Assembly (NCBI GenBank): GCA_964621185.1
Contig: CAZULM010000022.1
Location: 1-64,000, forward strand
From: M3007 sp964621185
GTDB lineage: Bacteria; Bacteroidota; Bacteroidia; Chitinophagales; Saprospiraceae
Direction: 5' to 3'
Length of the DNA: 64,000 nucleotides
Positions 1 to 9,100 of the stretch are shown here, piece by piece. A model generated the notes under the pieces. The model saw nothing but the letters and a program-made list of their open reading frames with translations, was not told where the DNA came from and ran no database searches. Made by a program: the position numbers and the translations under genes. Position 1 is the first letter of the stretch. Each line of letters opens with the position of its first letter.

Positions 1-63
1 GTTAGTGATTACGCCCTCCGCCTCGGGCGGTGCCCGAGGTTAGTGATTACGCCCTTTCAGGGC
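1..63. repeat. Short direct repeat with two hairpins
   Basis: A 17-bp direct repeat (gttagtgattacgccct) occurs at 1-17 and 39-55. Between the copies is a perfect 8-bp stem (cctcgggc 21-28 / gcccgagg 32-39, loop ggt). The second copy runs into a 5-bp stem (gccct 51-55 / agggc 59-63). It lies just before the first gene and looks like an interspersed intergenic repeat that continues to the left of the window. No function can be assigned. Confidence 0.6.
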
Positions 64-79
64 TTTGAGTTGTGTCAAA

Positions 80-1012
80 ATGATGGATAGGATTGAATAT
101 ACTTGTGATGTGCCGGTGTTGTTGCTGTTTTTTAACAGGCCTGATCATGCCCGTGCGGTGCTGGAGCGGGTGCGCGGGGTGTGCCCCAAGCGCGTGTATG
201 TGCATTGCGATGGGCCCCGGGCGGAGGTTGCGGGCGAGGCCGAGCGTGTAGCTGAGGTGCGGGGCTTGGTTCAGGGCATCGATTGGGATTGCCAGGTGTT
301 CACCCTCTTTCGCGGGGAAAACATGGGGCTTCGGAACGGCGTTTCCAATGCGTTGGACTGGTTTTTTGGCCAGGAAGAAATGGGCATCGTGCTGGAGGAC
401 GACTGCCTGCCCGACCTTTCGTTTTTCCCATACTGCGAAGCACTGCTCAAACAATACCACAACGAGCCGAAAGTGATGCACATCGCCGGCTCCAACCTGG
501 CATCGGCATACACCGAAAGCAATATCGAAAGCTATTTCTTTTCAAAGTTCGTATTTGTCTGGGGCTGGGCAAGCTGGCGCAGGGCCTGGCAAAAGATGTC
601 GCTGGACTTGGATGGACTTGAAGCGTTCGCAGCACAAAAGCGCATCGTTGAAATCACCGCGAACCCGATGGCACAGGCTTATTTGCTCGATAAATTTGAG
701 GTTACCCGACAAAAAAAGAACAATTCCTGGGCTTATGCCTGGCTATTCAGCATCCTTCAAGCCGGCGGAATGTCTTTGGTGCCGTCCAAAAACCTGGTGC
801 AGAACACGGGTATCGGCGAAAAGGGCGCCACCCATACCGGGAAAAAAGACGCGCGCGCCGCCATCCGTGCCGGAAAGCTGGATTTCCCGTTGATACACCC
901 AAAGTCAAAGCATGTCAGGCCTTGGCTCGACCAGGAATTGTTCTACCTTTCGCAAAAAAGCCGCTGGCGGCTCGTTTTGTGGTATATGTTGAAAAAAGCG
1001 GGAATGCGCTAA
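80..1012 (+). CDS. HlpA-like glycosyltransferase (GT-A fold)
   Basis: This 310-residue protein is probably a cytoplasmic nucleotide-sugar transferase for surface glycans. The N-terminus (VPVLLLFFNRPDHARAVLE, then HCDGPR) is the usual opening of the family annotated as HlpA-like nucleotide-diphospho-sugar transferases. The acidic motif VLEDDCLPDLSFF, near residue 110, is the expected metal/nucleotide-binding DxD-type site. FVWGWASWRRAW, near residue 165, is also typical of this family. I see no signal peptide or membrane segment. ATG at 80 or 83 is preferred to the upstream TTG at 65, since the family begins just before the PVLLLFFNRP strand. The exonuclease gene follows by 13 bp and may be co-transcribed. 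The donor and acceptor sugars cannot be told from sequence. The HlpA (hemolysin) name is historical and should not be taken as a function. Confidence 0.85.
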   Translation: MMDRIEYTCDVPVLLLFFNRPDHARAVLERVRGVCPKRVYVHCDGPRAEVAGEAERVAEVRGLVQGIDWDCQVFTLFRGENMGLRNGVSNALDWFFGQEEMGIVLEDDCLPDLSFFPYCEALLKQYHNEPKVMHIAGSNLASAYTESNIESYFFSKFVFVWGWASWRRAWQKMSLDLDGLEAFAAQKRIVEITANPMAQAYLLDKFEVTRQKKNNSWAYAWLFSILQAGGMSLVPSKNLVQNTGIGEKGATHTGKKDARAAIRAGKLDFPLIHPKSKHVRPWLDQELFYLSQKSRWRLVLWYMLKKAGMR

Positions 1013-1025
1013 ACTCGGCAACTGT

Positions 1026-1568
1026 ATGAATTACATCGTTTATGACCTCGAAGCCACTTGCTGGGAGCACCCGCCGCCTGATTTTGTACAGGAGACGATA
1101 GAGATTGGCGCGTACAAGATCAACCATTTCGGCGAGGTGCGCGGGAAGTTCAACCGCTTCGTGAAACCGCTGGCTCACCCTACACTTTCGCCCTTTTGCA
1201 GGGAACTGACGGGCATTGAACAGCGCGACGTGACCCGCGCCAAAACCTTCCCCGAGGTGATCGAAGAGTTCTGGGATTGGGGCCGCATTCACGAGGAGGA
1301 CTACGTGCTCTGCTCCTGGGGCAATTTTGACAAAAAGATGTTCGCCAGCGATTGCCGCCTGCACCGCCTCGACCAGGACTGGACGGATGCCCACGTAAAC
1401 TTGAAAGAGCAATACAGGTTGATGCGACGGATGCGGCGAAGCCCCGGCCTGCGCAAAGCCTGCGATATGGAGGATATCCTATTCACCGGCCAACACCATC
1501 GCGCCATTTCGGATGCTGAAAACCTTGTAAAGCTGTTTTTGAAATACCTGGGCAGCTGGAGCTTTTGA
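1026..1568 (+). CDS. 3'-5' exonuclease, DEDDh family (ERI-1/KapD-like)
   Basis: The 180-residue protein has the exonuclease-fold signatures. Exo I is YDLEATCW (residues 5-12), containing the catalytic Asp and Glu. A central Asp occurs in CSWGNFDKKMF (Exo II), and Exo III is HHRAISDAENLVKLF near the C-terminus, giving the His and last Asp of DEDDh. The LEATCW form with the following WEHPPP resembles ERI-1/3'hExo and bacterial KapD-type RNA/DNA exonucleases more than the DNA polymerase III epsilon subunit. It is a single-domain protein of normal length. The substrate (structured RNA or DNA ends) is inferred from the family. It lies 13 bp after the glycosyltransferase gene and converges on the glucosaminidase gene, with only 2 bp between the two stops. 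Confidence 0.85.
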   Translation: MNYIVYDLEATCWEHPPPDFVQETIEIGAYKINHFGEVRGKFNRFVKPLAHPTLSPFCRELTGIEQRDVTRAKTFPEVIEEFWDWGRIHEEDYVLCSWGNFDKKMFASDCRLHRLDQDWTDAHVNLKEQYRLMRRMRRSPGLRKACDMEDILFTGQHHRAISDAENLVKLFLKYLGSWSF

Positions 1569-1570
1569 CG

Positions 1571-2176
1571 CTATCGCAGCGATTCGAGCTTGTAGGTCCT
1601 GATCACCCGCCGCACTTTGTTCGCCCACTCCGGGTCGCTGGCGTAGCCCGGCTCCTTTTTGGCGGGGTTGGCGCTCATGCCTTTTAAAAAACACTCGATG
1701 TCGCTCACTGGGCACTGGAGCGCGTCGTGGAACCACTTCCTGCTCTGTAAAAACGCCTTGAAATCGCGCACCGCCGCTTTTGGCGTGTCGTATTTTCGGA
1801 ACGGAGAATCCGCACCCTCATGGTACATGATGAAAGTGGGGCCATGCCAGATTTTGGTGGCGCGCATCCCGAAAGGATTTAAGGCGTTTTTGTACAAATA
1901 GCTTGTGAAACCCGTCGATTCCAGGATGGCGATGCCGATGAATAGCGTGGCGGGGATTCCTTCGTCCTTCTCCAGCCCTTTGGCTTCCCGGATAAATTCT
2001 TCCACAAGCCCAACGGGCGCGCCAAAGGAATCGGATACCATTTGGGCGACCATGCCGTAGCTGCTTAGGGGTTGAGGGTTGCGGCCATCAGCCTGCAATT
2101 GTGCAAAAACGCGGATGGTGGATAAGGAAAAAACCAGCAGGAACGCAGCCCTGCGGCACCGTGAAAAAGTGTTCAT
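1571..2176 (-). CDS. Secreted glucosaminidase (FlgJ/GH73-like peptidoglycan hydrolase)
   Basis: The 201-residue protein begins with a signal peptide (basic start, then FLLVFSLSTIRVFA). The body matches the glucosaminidase domain: GIPATLFIGIAILESTGF carries the probable catalytic Glu, followed by NALNPFGMRA and the MYHEGADSPFRKYDTPKAAVRDF segment. It should cleave the glycan strand of peptidoglycan in the periplasm, or act as a secreted autolysin. There is no LysM or other wall-binding domain, so it is a minimal enzyme. Start ATG at 2174-2176 sits directly before the signal peptide. Upstream, 2177-2379 has no gene and no clear promoter. Confidence 0.85.
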   Translation of the reverse strand: MNTFSRCRRAAFLLVFSLSTIRVFAQLQADGRNPQPLSSYGMVAQMVSDSFGAPVGLVEEFIREAKGLEKDEGIPATLFIGIAILESTGFTSYLYKNALNPFGMRATKIWHGPTFIMYHEGADSPFRKYDTPKAAVRDFKAFLQSRKWFHDALQCPVSDIECFLKGMSANPAKKEPGYASDPEWANKVRRVIRTYKLESLR

Positions 2177-2379
2177 GTTTTGTCTTGACGTTTAATAGTT
2201 TGATATGGCGCACGAACGAATGGAAAATACAATTTCGAATTAGACGCAAACGACTGTATGGGTAACCTATAGCTAACGCAAAGTGGTTGTGAAAATGGAA
2301 CGTCTGTAATCTGTTGAAAATCAGCCTTTCAGTATCCATCAATCCTTCAAATCCACCCAAATCCAGGTATAATACCTGC

Positions 2380-4800
2380 CTACATTTTCAACACAGGAAA
2401 TATTGCAGCGCCCTCCCTCCCTGCAAGGATCAGCCAGTATTGCCCGCTCGGGAACGCCTTTAATGAAACCTGCACCGACCTTGTTTTTTCAAAAACCACC
2501 TCTTTCAACAAACCTCCGGATGGGCTGTACACCTGCAACAGCTCAAACGGTTTTTCAGCGCTTATGTCAACAATGTCTGTGGCCGGGTTGGGCGCCGCGC
2601 CGATTTTGCCAAGGGTTCTTTCAGGCTCCTTGCTGGCACTGCTGGCAATCCCCTTTGCAATGGTGTATTGCCCCGCTTTCAAGCTCATTATTTGAATGTT
2701 GCCAAACTTGTCGGTGCTGGAGCCCAATACGCCCTTGGTGTAAGTTGGCCACACTTGCCAGGCCTGCCCGGCACCTGGCCGGTACAGCAGCACGATGCTG
2801 TCTTCTGAAGGGCCGGTCGCGGCGAAAAGCTCGGTATCTATTTGGTCCAACTGCCCCCTGCCGTCGTAAAACACGGTGCCGCGCGCATCAAAACCTGCCG
2901 GGAATATGCCTTGCACCTCCCAAAAACGGTTGCTCAGCACAAAGTTGCCGGGATTTGCCCCGGCATTGTCGGGACTGGAAAAATGGTGCTCCACCCTGAA
3001 AAGCACGGAATCTGCGCCAAGGCTGGTCACGGCCACGCTCATTTTTGCGTCGGGAAAGTTGGTGGTGCCGGCCGAATAAAACACTTTTTCGCCTTCGGAA
3101 CGGGCCTGGAGTATTTTCTGGTTGGTATTGACCCAGATTTGCGGGTTCGGCAAGGCTGCGTCGTTGAAGCTGATTTTTACCGTTGCGTTTTCGCCCGAAA
3201 CCGTTTTCGTGAAATATTCCCGGCTGTTGTCGGCATGGACTACCGTGAACTCCAGCGGCACGTTTTGGTGAAAATGTGGCGCGCCCCGCCGTTTTTGCTT
3301 CACGAAAATATTGGCCGTTTTGCCGTCGAAGCCATTTTGCTCCCAAACCACGGAATCGATCAAATAATCGGGGTAGCCGCCCGTGAACACCCAATCGGTG
3401 AAAAAATCGTGCAGGTCCTGGCCGGTCGCGTCTTCCAATTTGTCGCGCAAGTCGGCGCTGCTCCAATCGGCGAAACTCGTGCTTTCCAAGGCCGACTTGA
3501 TGCCTGCCCTGAACGCTTCGTCGCCCATGTAGCCCCGCAGGTTGTGCGCCAAAACAGCGCCCTTGTTGTAAACATGCTTCCCATACGTGAGGCTGTGCGG
3601 CACACCGGAGCTGGCTAAGTAGCCGCCTTCTTGCACGTGCGCCTGCTGCAGCACGTCGAGAAAATTGCTGCGCACGGCTTTCTGATAGGCGGCCTTCCCA
3701 TAAACATATTCCGTGAAAAGGTGCTCCGAATAGGTTGCCCAGCCTTCATTGAGCCACATGTCCTCCGCCGTGCTGCAAGTGGCCAGGTCGCCCCACCAGT
3801 GGTGGCTCAATTCGTGCGCCCACAGCGTTTCGTAGCTCAAGCTGCCGTTGACATAAGCCCTTCCGATGGCCACGTTGGTGGCGTGTTCCATGGCCCCGGA
3901 ATTGAAGGGCACCAGCGAAAACCCAATTTTCGGCCACTTGTAGGGGCCATACCAGTATTCATACGCTTTGATGGCTTCGGGCAGGTGCAGGAAGGTATTG
4001 CGCACGTTGACCGTATCGGACGGCGCAGCGGCGATCTCCACCGGGATTGTGTTCAGTTCGCCGGGGTAACTGCGGGCAAACGTGGTGTAAGGCCCGATCG
4101 CCACGCAAGCTAAGTAGGATGGGATGGGTTGGTTCAGAAGCCAGTTCCGCCGCCGTTTGCCATCTTGCGGCACAACTTCGTCGTTTAAGAGATAGCCGTT
4201 GCAATAAGCTGGCTGTGCCGGCAGGGTCAAAATATCAAAACTGTAGGTGCTGCGCTCCACAAAATTGTCGAAACAGGGAAACCAGGCCCTGCCGAAAACA
4301 TGCGGGTCGGCGGCAAAGCCAACGCCGAGGTTGAAAGCGTAATTGCCCTCAAAATAAAAACCGCCCCAGCCTGAGGCATCCTTTTGCGGGCTTCCGTGGT
4401 AGTAAATAGCCACATGGTTGACGGAACCTGTTGGCAATACCGGGGCAATCGGTATCCCGACTTGTTCGCCCGTTTGCATGAACGGCACCTTTTGCTGGTT
4501 TAAGATCACAGAATCGACGGTTAGCCCCAGCAAGTCGAAGCGGATATTGTCAACCCCCGCCACTTTTGGCGTAAAAGCCCAGCGGCAGTTGCCGGCAATC
4601 GTTTTAGCAGCTGCGTTGCTCATGTCGAGGGCGATCCACGCATGCGTGAGGTCTATTGAATCGCTGCGGCCGTCGATGCCGCCGAGCATGCCCAGCAGCG
4701 GTCGCTTGTTTTCAGCGCACCATTCGCCGCTGTGAAACATTTTTTGCGAAAACAACAAGAATGGGAGGGATAGAAAAATCGATGTTGCAAGTCGTTTCAT
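2380..4800 (-). CDS. Secreted M1 family aminopeptidase with T9SS sorting domain
   Basis: The 806-residue protein has an N-terminal signal peptide and a gluzincin catalytic domain. GAMEHATN is the substrate-binding GxMEN-like motif. HELSHHWWGD, followed 18 residues later by the Glu of LNEGWATY, is the HExxHx18E zinc site (around residues 325-355). A C-terminal beta-sandwich region follows. The last ~80 residues (APNPATDIVDIS ... FPSGQYWLIL) form a type IX secretion C-terminal domain, so the enzyme is probably exported to the cell surface or medium to trim peptides from their N-termini. The GAMEH form departs slightly from the classic GAMEN motif but is common in secreted Bacteroidota members. 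It is divergent from nadE, with 157 bp between the starts. Confidence 0.92.
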   Translation of the reverse strand: MKRLATSIFLSLPFLLFSQKMFHSGEWCAENKRPLLGMLGGIDGRSDSIDLTHAWIALDMSNAAAKTIAGNCRWAFTPKVAGVDNIRFDLLGLTVDSVILNQQKVPFMQTGEQVGIPIAPVLPTGSVNHVAIYYHGSPQKDASGWGGFYFEGNYAFNLGVGFAADPHVFGRAWFPCFDNFVERSTYSFDILTLPAQPAYCNGYLLNDEVVPQDGKRRRNWLLNQPIPSYLACVAIGPYTTFARSYPGELNTIPVEIAAAPSDTVNVRNTFLHLPEAIKAYEYWYGPYKWPKIGFSLVPFNSGAMEHATNVAIGRAYVNGSLSYETLWAHELSHHWWGDLATCSTAEDMWLNEGWATYSEHLFTEYVYGKAAYQKAVRSNFLDVLQQAHVQEGGYLASSGVPHSLTYGKHVYNKGAVLAHNLRGYMGDEAFRAGIKSALESTSFADWSSADLRDKLEDATGQDLHDFFTDWVFTGGYPDYLIDSVVWEQNGFDGKTANIFVKQKRRGAPHFHQNVPLEFTVVHADNSREYFTKTVSGENATVKISFNDAALPNPQIWVNTNQKILQARSEGEKVFYSAGTTNFPDAKMSVAVTSLGADSVLFRVEHHFSSPDNAGANPGNFVLSNRFWEVQGIFPAGFDARGTVFYDGRGQLDQIDTELFAATGPSEDSIVLLYRPGAGQAWQVWPTYTKGVLGSSTDKFGNIQIMSLKAGQYTIAKGIASSASKEPERTLGKIGAAPNPATDIVDISAEKPFELLQVYSPSGGLLKEVVFEKTRSVQVSLKAFPSGQYWLILAGREGAAIFPVLKM

Positions 4801-4869
4801 TGGAACAAGGAAAAAAGTGATGCAATTGCCGCCGTCAAGTTAGGGCAGATTTTTTTATTCGGGGATTCC

Positions 4870-4902
4870 TTTAACAAGGCAGCCCACAAATCTGTTACTT
4901 TG
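4870..4902 (+). promoter_or_regulatory. Candidate Bacteroidota promoter for nadE
   Basis: TTTA (4870-4873), a 21-bp spacer and TTACTTTG (4895-4902) resemble the Bacteroidota -33 TTTG / -7 TAnnTTTG pattern, with one mismatch in each box. The nadE start codon lies 55 bp downstream. Confidence 0.35.
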
Positions 4903-4957
4903 CCGCGGCGAAGCCCAATTGTGTGCCAAAATCCTACACCAACAACGCTCCACTTTC

Positions 4958-6595
4958 ATGAAGATAGCCCTGGCTCAACTCAACTACCACATCGGCAACA
5001 TCGATGGCAACCTCCAAAAAATGCTCGAAGCGGTTGCCGAAGCAAAAAAACAAGGGGCAGACATTGTGGCCTTCGGCGAGCTCGCCGTGTGCGGCTACCC
5101 GCCCCGCGATTTCCTTGAATTCGACGACTTCATCAACCGCTGCAACAAGAGCGTTGACGCCCTGCGACAGGCCAGCGACGGCATCGCCATAGCCGTGGGC
5201 GCCCCCAGCCGCAACCCGGTGCTGGCAGGCAAAGACCTCTACAACTCCGCCTATTTCCTCTACAACGGGGAAATACTGGGCGTGCAGCACAAAGCCCTGC
5301 TCCCTACCTACGACATTTTTGACGAATACCGCTACTTCGAACCGGCCGACAAGTTCCAAACAGTCAACTTCAAAGGCAAGCGCATTGCCCTGTCGATCTG
5401 CGAGGACATCTGGAATGTCGGCAACGAAAACCCGCTCTACACCGTCTGCCCGCTCGACGAGATGATGTGGCAGCGGCCCGACCTAATCCTAAACCTTTCT
5501 GCCTCCCCTTTCGATTATGCCCATGCCGCCGCCCGCATCCACACCGTGCGCGTCAACGTAAAGCAATACCGTATCCCGATGTTCTATGTGAACGGGGTAG
5601 GGGCGCAGACGGACATCATTTTCGACGGCGGCAGCCTCGTCATGTCGCCCGACGGCAATGTGTTCGACGAGATGAAGTATTTTGAAGAGGACATCAAAGT
5701 GTATGATTTTGACGAGGTCATTCAAGGCGGAAAATCGAACGAGCAGCCAAAGGACAAGATCAAGCTGATCCACGATGCGCTCATTGTGGGCATCCAGGAT
5801 TATTTCCGCAAACTCGGGTTCAAGCAGGCCATCATCGGCCTGTCTGGCGGCATAGACTCTGCGGTCACCACCGCGTTGGCGGTAAAAGCGTTGGGCAAGG
5901 AAAACGTGCGCGTGCTGCTGATGCCCAGCCAGTACAGCACCGGGCACTCTGTGGAGGACGCGCGTGTTTTGGCCGAAAACCTTGGCGTCCAATACGATAT
6001 TGTGCCCATCAAGCCCATGTACGATGCTTTTGAGTCCACTTTGCAGCCATATTTTGAAGGCAAGCCTTTCAACGTGACGGAAGAAAACATCCAAGCGCGC
6101 GTGCGGGGCATGTTGTTGATGGCCATGAGCAACAAGTTTGGCTACATACTGCTCAATACCACCAACAAAAGCGAGATGGCGGTGGGTTACGGCACCCTTT
6201 ACGGCGATCTCTGTGGCGGCATTTCGGTGCTCGGCGATGTTTATAAAATGGAGGTGTATGCGCTGGCGCGCTACCTCAACAGCCCAAAGGCGCTGATACC
6301 TGAAAACACGATCGTAAAACCGCCCAGCGCCGAGCTGCGGCCCGGCCAAAAAGACAGCGACAGCCTGCCGCATTATGAAGTGCTGGACCCACTGCTGTAC
6401 CAGTACATCGAATGTCGCCAAGGCCCCAACGAGTTGATTGCAAAGGGCTTCGACGAGGCGATGGTGCTGCGGGTGCTGCGCCTTGTCAACATCAACGAGT
6501 TCAAGCGGGAACAGGCCGCCCCGGTATTGCGCGTGAGCAGCAAGGCATTCGGCATGGGCCGGCGACTGCCCATTGTTGGGAAATATTTGTCATGA
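4958..6595 (+). CDS. nadE: Glutamine-dependent NAD(+) synthetase
   Basis: The 545-residue protein makes NAD from deamido-NAD and ATP, using glutamine as the ammonia source. The N-terminal nitrilase-type glutaminase domain shows the Glu-Lys-Cys triad in FGELAVCGYPPRDF (near 40), HKALLPTYDIFDEYRYF (near 111) and LSICEDIWN (Cys near 147). The C-terminal synthetase domain has the ATP PP-loop LSGGIDSA (near 295) and the TTNKSEMAVGYGTLYGD segment. An upstream TTG at 4919 extends the frame, but MKIALAQLNYHIGN at 4958 is the canonical family start. The protein is complete. It converges on the methyltransferase gene with 2 bp between the stops. Confidence 0.97.
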   Translation: MKIALAQLNYHIGNIDGNLQKMLEAVAEAKKQGADIVAFGELAVCGYPPRDFLEFDDFINRCNKSVDALRQASDGIAIAVGAPSRNPVLAGKDLYNSAYFLYNGEILGVQHKALLPTYDIFDEYRYFEPADKFQTVNFKGKRIALSICEDIWNVGNENPLYTVCPLDEMMWQRPDLILNLSASPFDYAHAAARIHTVRVNVKQYRIPMFYVNGVGAQTDIIFDGGSLVMSPDGNVFDEMKYFEEDIKVYDFDEVIQGGKSNEQPKDKIKLIHDALIVGIQDYFRKLGFKQAIIGLSGGIDSAVTTALAVKALGKENVRVLLMPSQYSTGHSVEDARVLAENLGVQYDIVPIKPMYDAFESTLQPYFEGKPFNVTEENIQARVRGMLLMAMSNKFGYILLNTTNKSEMAVGYGTLYGDLCGGISVLGDVYKMEVYALARYLNSPKALIPENTIVKPPSAELRPGQKDSDSLPHYEVLDPLLYQYIECRQGPNELIAKGFDEAMVLRVLRLVNINEFKREQAAPVLRVSSKAFGMGRRLPIVGKYLS

Positions 6596-6597
6596 GC

Positions 6598-7362
6598 TCA
6601 ATTGCGCCGCAGCCGAACCCAGGGGAAAGGCGCCAGATAGCCGGCTTTTTGCTGGAGTTTGGCCCATAGTCCCGCATTCAAGTCCGCTGCGCCCAAGCGC
6701 CTCGCATCATGCCATAGATGGTGGTGGTAATGAGCGGCCATTTCAGGCGCCCCGATGTTGGTGTAATAGCCCAATGTCCGCTGTTTGGCTGCCGCCGCTG
6801 CCGCTGCATCCCTGTAAAAATGCGAATCAATGATATGTATTTCGCCGTCGGTGTGCAGGAAAAACCTCAGATATGAAACCAGCTCCGCCAAATCCTGGAA
6901 ATACTGCACGGAGGCCGCCAAAACAATAAAGTCAAATTGGCCAAGGGCATCCAGCGCAGGCAGGCTCAAGCCCGGCAGGTCGGCATAATAAAATTGCAGG
7001 TTTTCCCGGCCAAACAGGCGGGCCGCCTGGGCAAGCTCTTCCTGGTTGATGTCAAGGCTTGAAACCTGCCACCGCGTAATTTCGGCCAGCCGGTTCGACA
7101 TCCACCCGTTGCCGCAGCCTACGTCGAGTATGCGCGCCGGGCCTTTTTTCCGTGCCTGCATATAATTTTTCAAGCGCTGGAAAGAGCGTCTGCGCCAGCG
7201 CCATTCCTTTGCATAAGGGCTGTCTGATGAAACATCCGGAAGCGCCGCGACGGCTGCGTCGCCGAGCACCCGGCCCTCCAGCCGCCGCACCTTCAGGTAG
7301 GTGCTTTCCTGTTCCTGGAATTTTTCCGGGTTGCTGAGAAAATATGGTTTCTGCCTGTCCAT
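6598..7362 (-). CDS. Class I SAM-dependent methyltransferase
   Basis: The 254-residue protein has the Rossmann motif I ILDVGCGNGWMSNRLAE (about residues 84-100), a following acidic strand end (SSLDINQEEL) and the motif IV-like FDFIVLAASVQYFQDL. It therefore binds S-adenosylmethionine and transfers a methyl group, but the acceptor is unknown. Start MDRQKPYFLSNPEKF (7360-7362) is chosen because the longer frame would run back into the divergent carboxylase gene and has no protein-like sequence. MDRQKPYF is reminiscent of cyclopropane/ubiE-like small-molecule methyltransferases, without proof. The promoter should lie in the ~90 bp shared with the divergent carboxylase gene. Confidence 0.85.
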   Translation of the reverse strand: MDRQKPYFLSNPEKFQEQESTYLKVRRLEGRVLGDAAVAALPDVSSDSPYAKEWRWRRRSFQRLKNYMQARKKGPARILDVGCGNGWMSNRLAEITRWQVSSLDINQEELAQAARLFGRENLQFYYADLPGLSLPALDALGQFDFIVLAASVQYFQDLAELVSYLRFFLHTDGEIHIIDSHFYRDAAAAAAAKQRTLGYYTNIGAPEMAAHYHHHLWHDARRLGAADLNAGLWAKLQQKAGYLAPFPWVRLRRN

Positions 7363-7419
7363 TGCGTTATTTCGCTCGAAATGTACGGCAAAACGGCACA
7401 AGCGCCCTCCCTTTTGCTG

Positions 7420-7427
7420 TACATTTG
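7420..7427 (+). promoter_or_regulatory. Candidate -7 element TACATTTG
   Basis: The 8/8 match to TAnnTTTG lies 24 bp before the carboxylase start codon. No TTTG is seen at the expected -33 distance, so only the -7 half is supported. Confidence 0.4.
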
Positions 7428-7451
7428 GGCCAACCATAATTTTGCCTGACG

Positions 7452-9095
7452 ATGTCCATAAAAAAACATGATTTAGAGGCTGAGAAGAATGCCGATTCGC
7501 TGTTGCTCGCCGTTTCGAAAATGAGCCGCCTCCTCGAAACCATACATCTGGGCGGTGGTGAAAAGCGGATAAAAAAGCTCCATGCACAAGGAAAAATGAG
7601 CGCCCGCGAGCGCATCGACTACCTGCTCGACCCCAACAGGGAGCGTATAGAAATCGGCGCTTTTGCCGGCTACGAGATGTACAAAGAGCACGGCGGATGC
7701 CCGGCGGGTGGGGTAGTGGTGGTCATCGGGTATGTACGGGGCAGGCAAGTGATCGTCGTGGCCAACGATGCGACAGTGAAAGCGGGCGCTTGGTTCCCCA
7801 TCACCGGGAAAAAGAACCTGCGCGCACAGGAAATCGCCCTGGAAAACAGGCTGCCCATCATCTACTTAGTGGACTCTGCCGGGGTTTACCTGCCCATGCA
7901 AGACGAGATATTCCCCGACAAAGAGCATTTTGGCCGAATCTTCCGCAACAACGCCCGATTGTCGTCGGCTGGGATACCCCAGATCGCCGCCATCATGGGC
8001 GCATGCGTGGCAGGCGGGGCTTATCTCCCCATCATGTCGGACGAGGCGCTGATCGTTGAAAAAACCGGCTCTGTGTTCCTGGCAGGCCCCTACCTCGTCA
8101 AAGCGGCCATTGGCGAAGATGCCGACCAGGAAGAGCTCGGAGGGGCTGCCACCCATTCCGAAATTTCCGGCGTGACCGATTATAAAATGCCCGACGAGAA
8201 AACCTGCTTGGATACAGTGAAAGACCTGGTTGACAAATTCGGGAAATTTGACAAGACGGGGTTTAGCCGGGAAGCGCCCAAACCGCCGATCGGCGACGGC
8301 AGCAAGGAAATCTTTGAGATTTACCCGGAAAACGGCGCAAAACCTTACGATACAGTTGAACTTTTGCGCCGCATTGTGGACGAGGGGAAATTGACCCAAT
8401 ATAAAGAGCACTACGGCAAGACGATCATTACCGCGTATGCCCGCATCGACGGCTGGGCAGTTGGCATCGTGGTAAACAACCGCCTGTTAGTCAAGAACGC
8501 CAAGGGCGAGATACAATTCGGTGGCGTGATCTATTCCGACTCCGCCGACAAGGCCACTCGGTTTATTCTCAACTGCAACCAGAAAAAGATACCCCTCGTT
8601 TTCCTGCACGATGTGACGGGCTTCATGGTCGGAACCCGATCCGAACATGGCGGCATCATCAAGGACGGGGCAAAAATGGTGAACGCGGTGGCCAATTCGA
8701 CGGTGCCTAAATTTACCATAATCATCGGGAACTCCTACGGCGCGGGCAACTACGCCATGTGCGGCAAAGCATACGACCCACGCCTGATCGCCGCCTGGCC
8801 GAGCGCCAAGATTGCCGTGATGGGCGGCGAGCAAGCGGCCAAGGTGATGACCCAGATTCAGGTGTCGGCCCTGGCAGGCAAGGGCTCTCCGCCCGACCCG
8901 GAGGCTGAAAACGCCCTTTTTGAAAAAATAAAAGCCCGTTACGATGCCCAAACCACTCCCTATTACGCCGCAGCCCGTCTTTGGGTAGATGCCATCATCG
9001 ATCCCCGCGACACCCGCAAGTGGATCAGCATGGGCATCGAGGCTGCCGACAATGCCCCGGTGGAAAAGTTCAACGTTGGCGTGATTCAGGTTTGA
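7452..9095 (+). CDS. Acyl-CoA carboxylase carboxyltransferase (beta) subunit
   Basis: The 547-residue protein transfers the carboxyl group from biotin to an acyl-CoA. It has the paired crotonase-like carboxyltransferase domains. The N-terminal half shows GKMSARERIDYLLDPN and MGACVAGGAYLPIMSDEALI; GSVFLAGPYLVKAAIGE and the ELGGAATHSEISGVTDY block bind the acyl-CoA. The C-terminal half shows FLHDVTGFMVGTRSEHGGII and IIIGNSYGAGNYAMCGKAYDPR with oxyanion glycines, and MGGEQAAKVM. The length and motifs fit the methylcrotonoyl-/propionyl-CoA carboxylase type. Which acyl-CoA is used is uncertain, and no biotin carboxylase/BCCP (alpha) gene is present nearby. The GNAT gene starts 5 bp after the stop and folP follows, suggesting one transcript. 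Confidence 0.9.
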   Translation: MSIKKHDLEAEKNADSLLLAVSKMSRLLETIHLGGGEKRIKKLHAQGKMSARERIDYLLDPNRERIEIGAFAGYEMYKEHGGCPAGGVVVVIGYVRGRQVIVVANDATVKAGAWFPITGKKNLRAQEIALENRLPIIYLVDSAGVYLPMQDEIFPDKEHFGRIFRNNARLSSAGIPQIAAIMGACVAGGAYLPIMSDEALIVEKTGSVFLAGPYLVKAAIGEDADQEELGGAATHSEISGVTDYKMPDEKTCLDTVKDLVDKFGKFDKTGFSREAPKPPIGDGSKEIFEIYPENGAKPYDTVELLRRIVDEGKLTQYKEHYGKTIITAYARIDGWAVGIVVNNRLLVKNAKGEIQFGGVIYSDSADKATRFILNCNQKKIPLVFLHDVTGFMVGTRSEHGGIIKDGAKMVNAVANSTVPKFTIIIGNSYGAGNYAMCGKAYDPRLIAAWPSAKIAVMGGEQAAKVMTQIQVSALAGKGSPPDPEAENALFEKIKARYDAQTTPYYAAARLWVDAIIDPRDTRKWISMGIEAADNAPVEKFNVGVIQV

Positions 9096-9100
9096 CATCT

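Noticed and set aside
5489..6421. 310-codon minus-strand open frame inside nadE
   Set aside because: Antisense to the highly conserved synthetase domain; no conserved features of its own.
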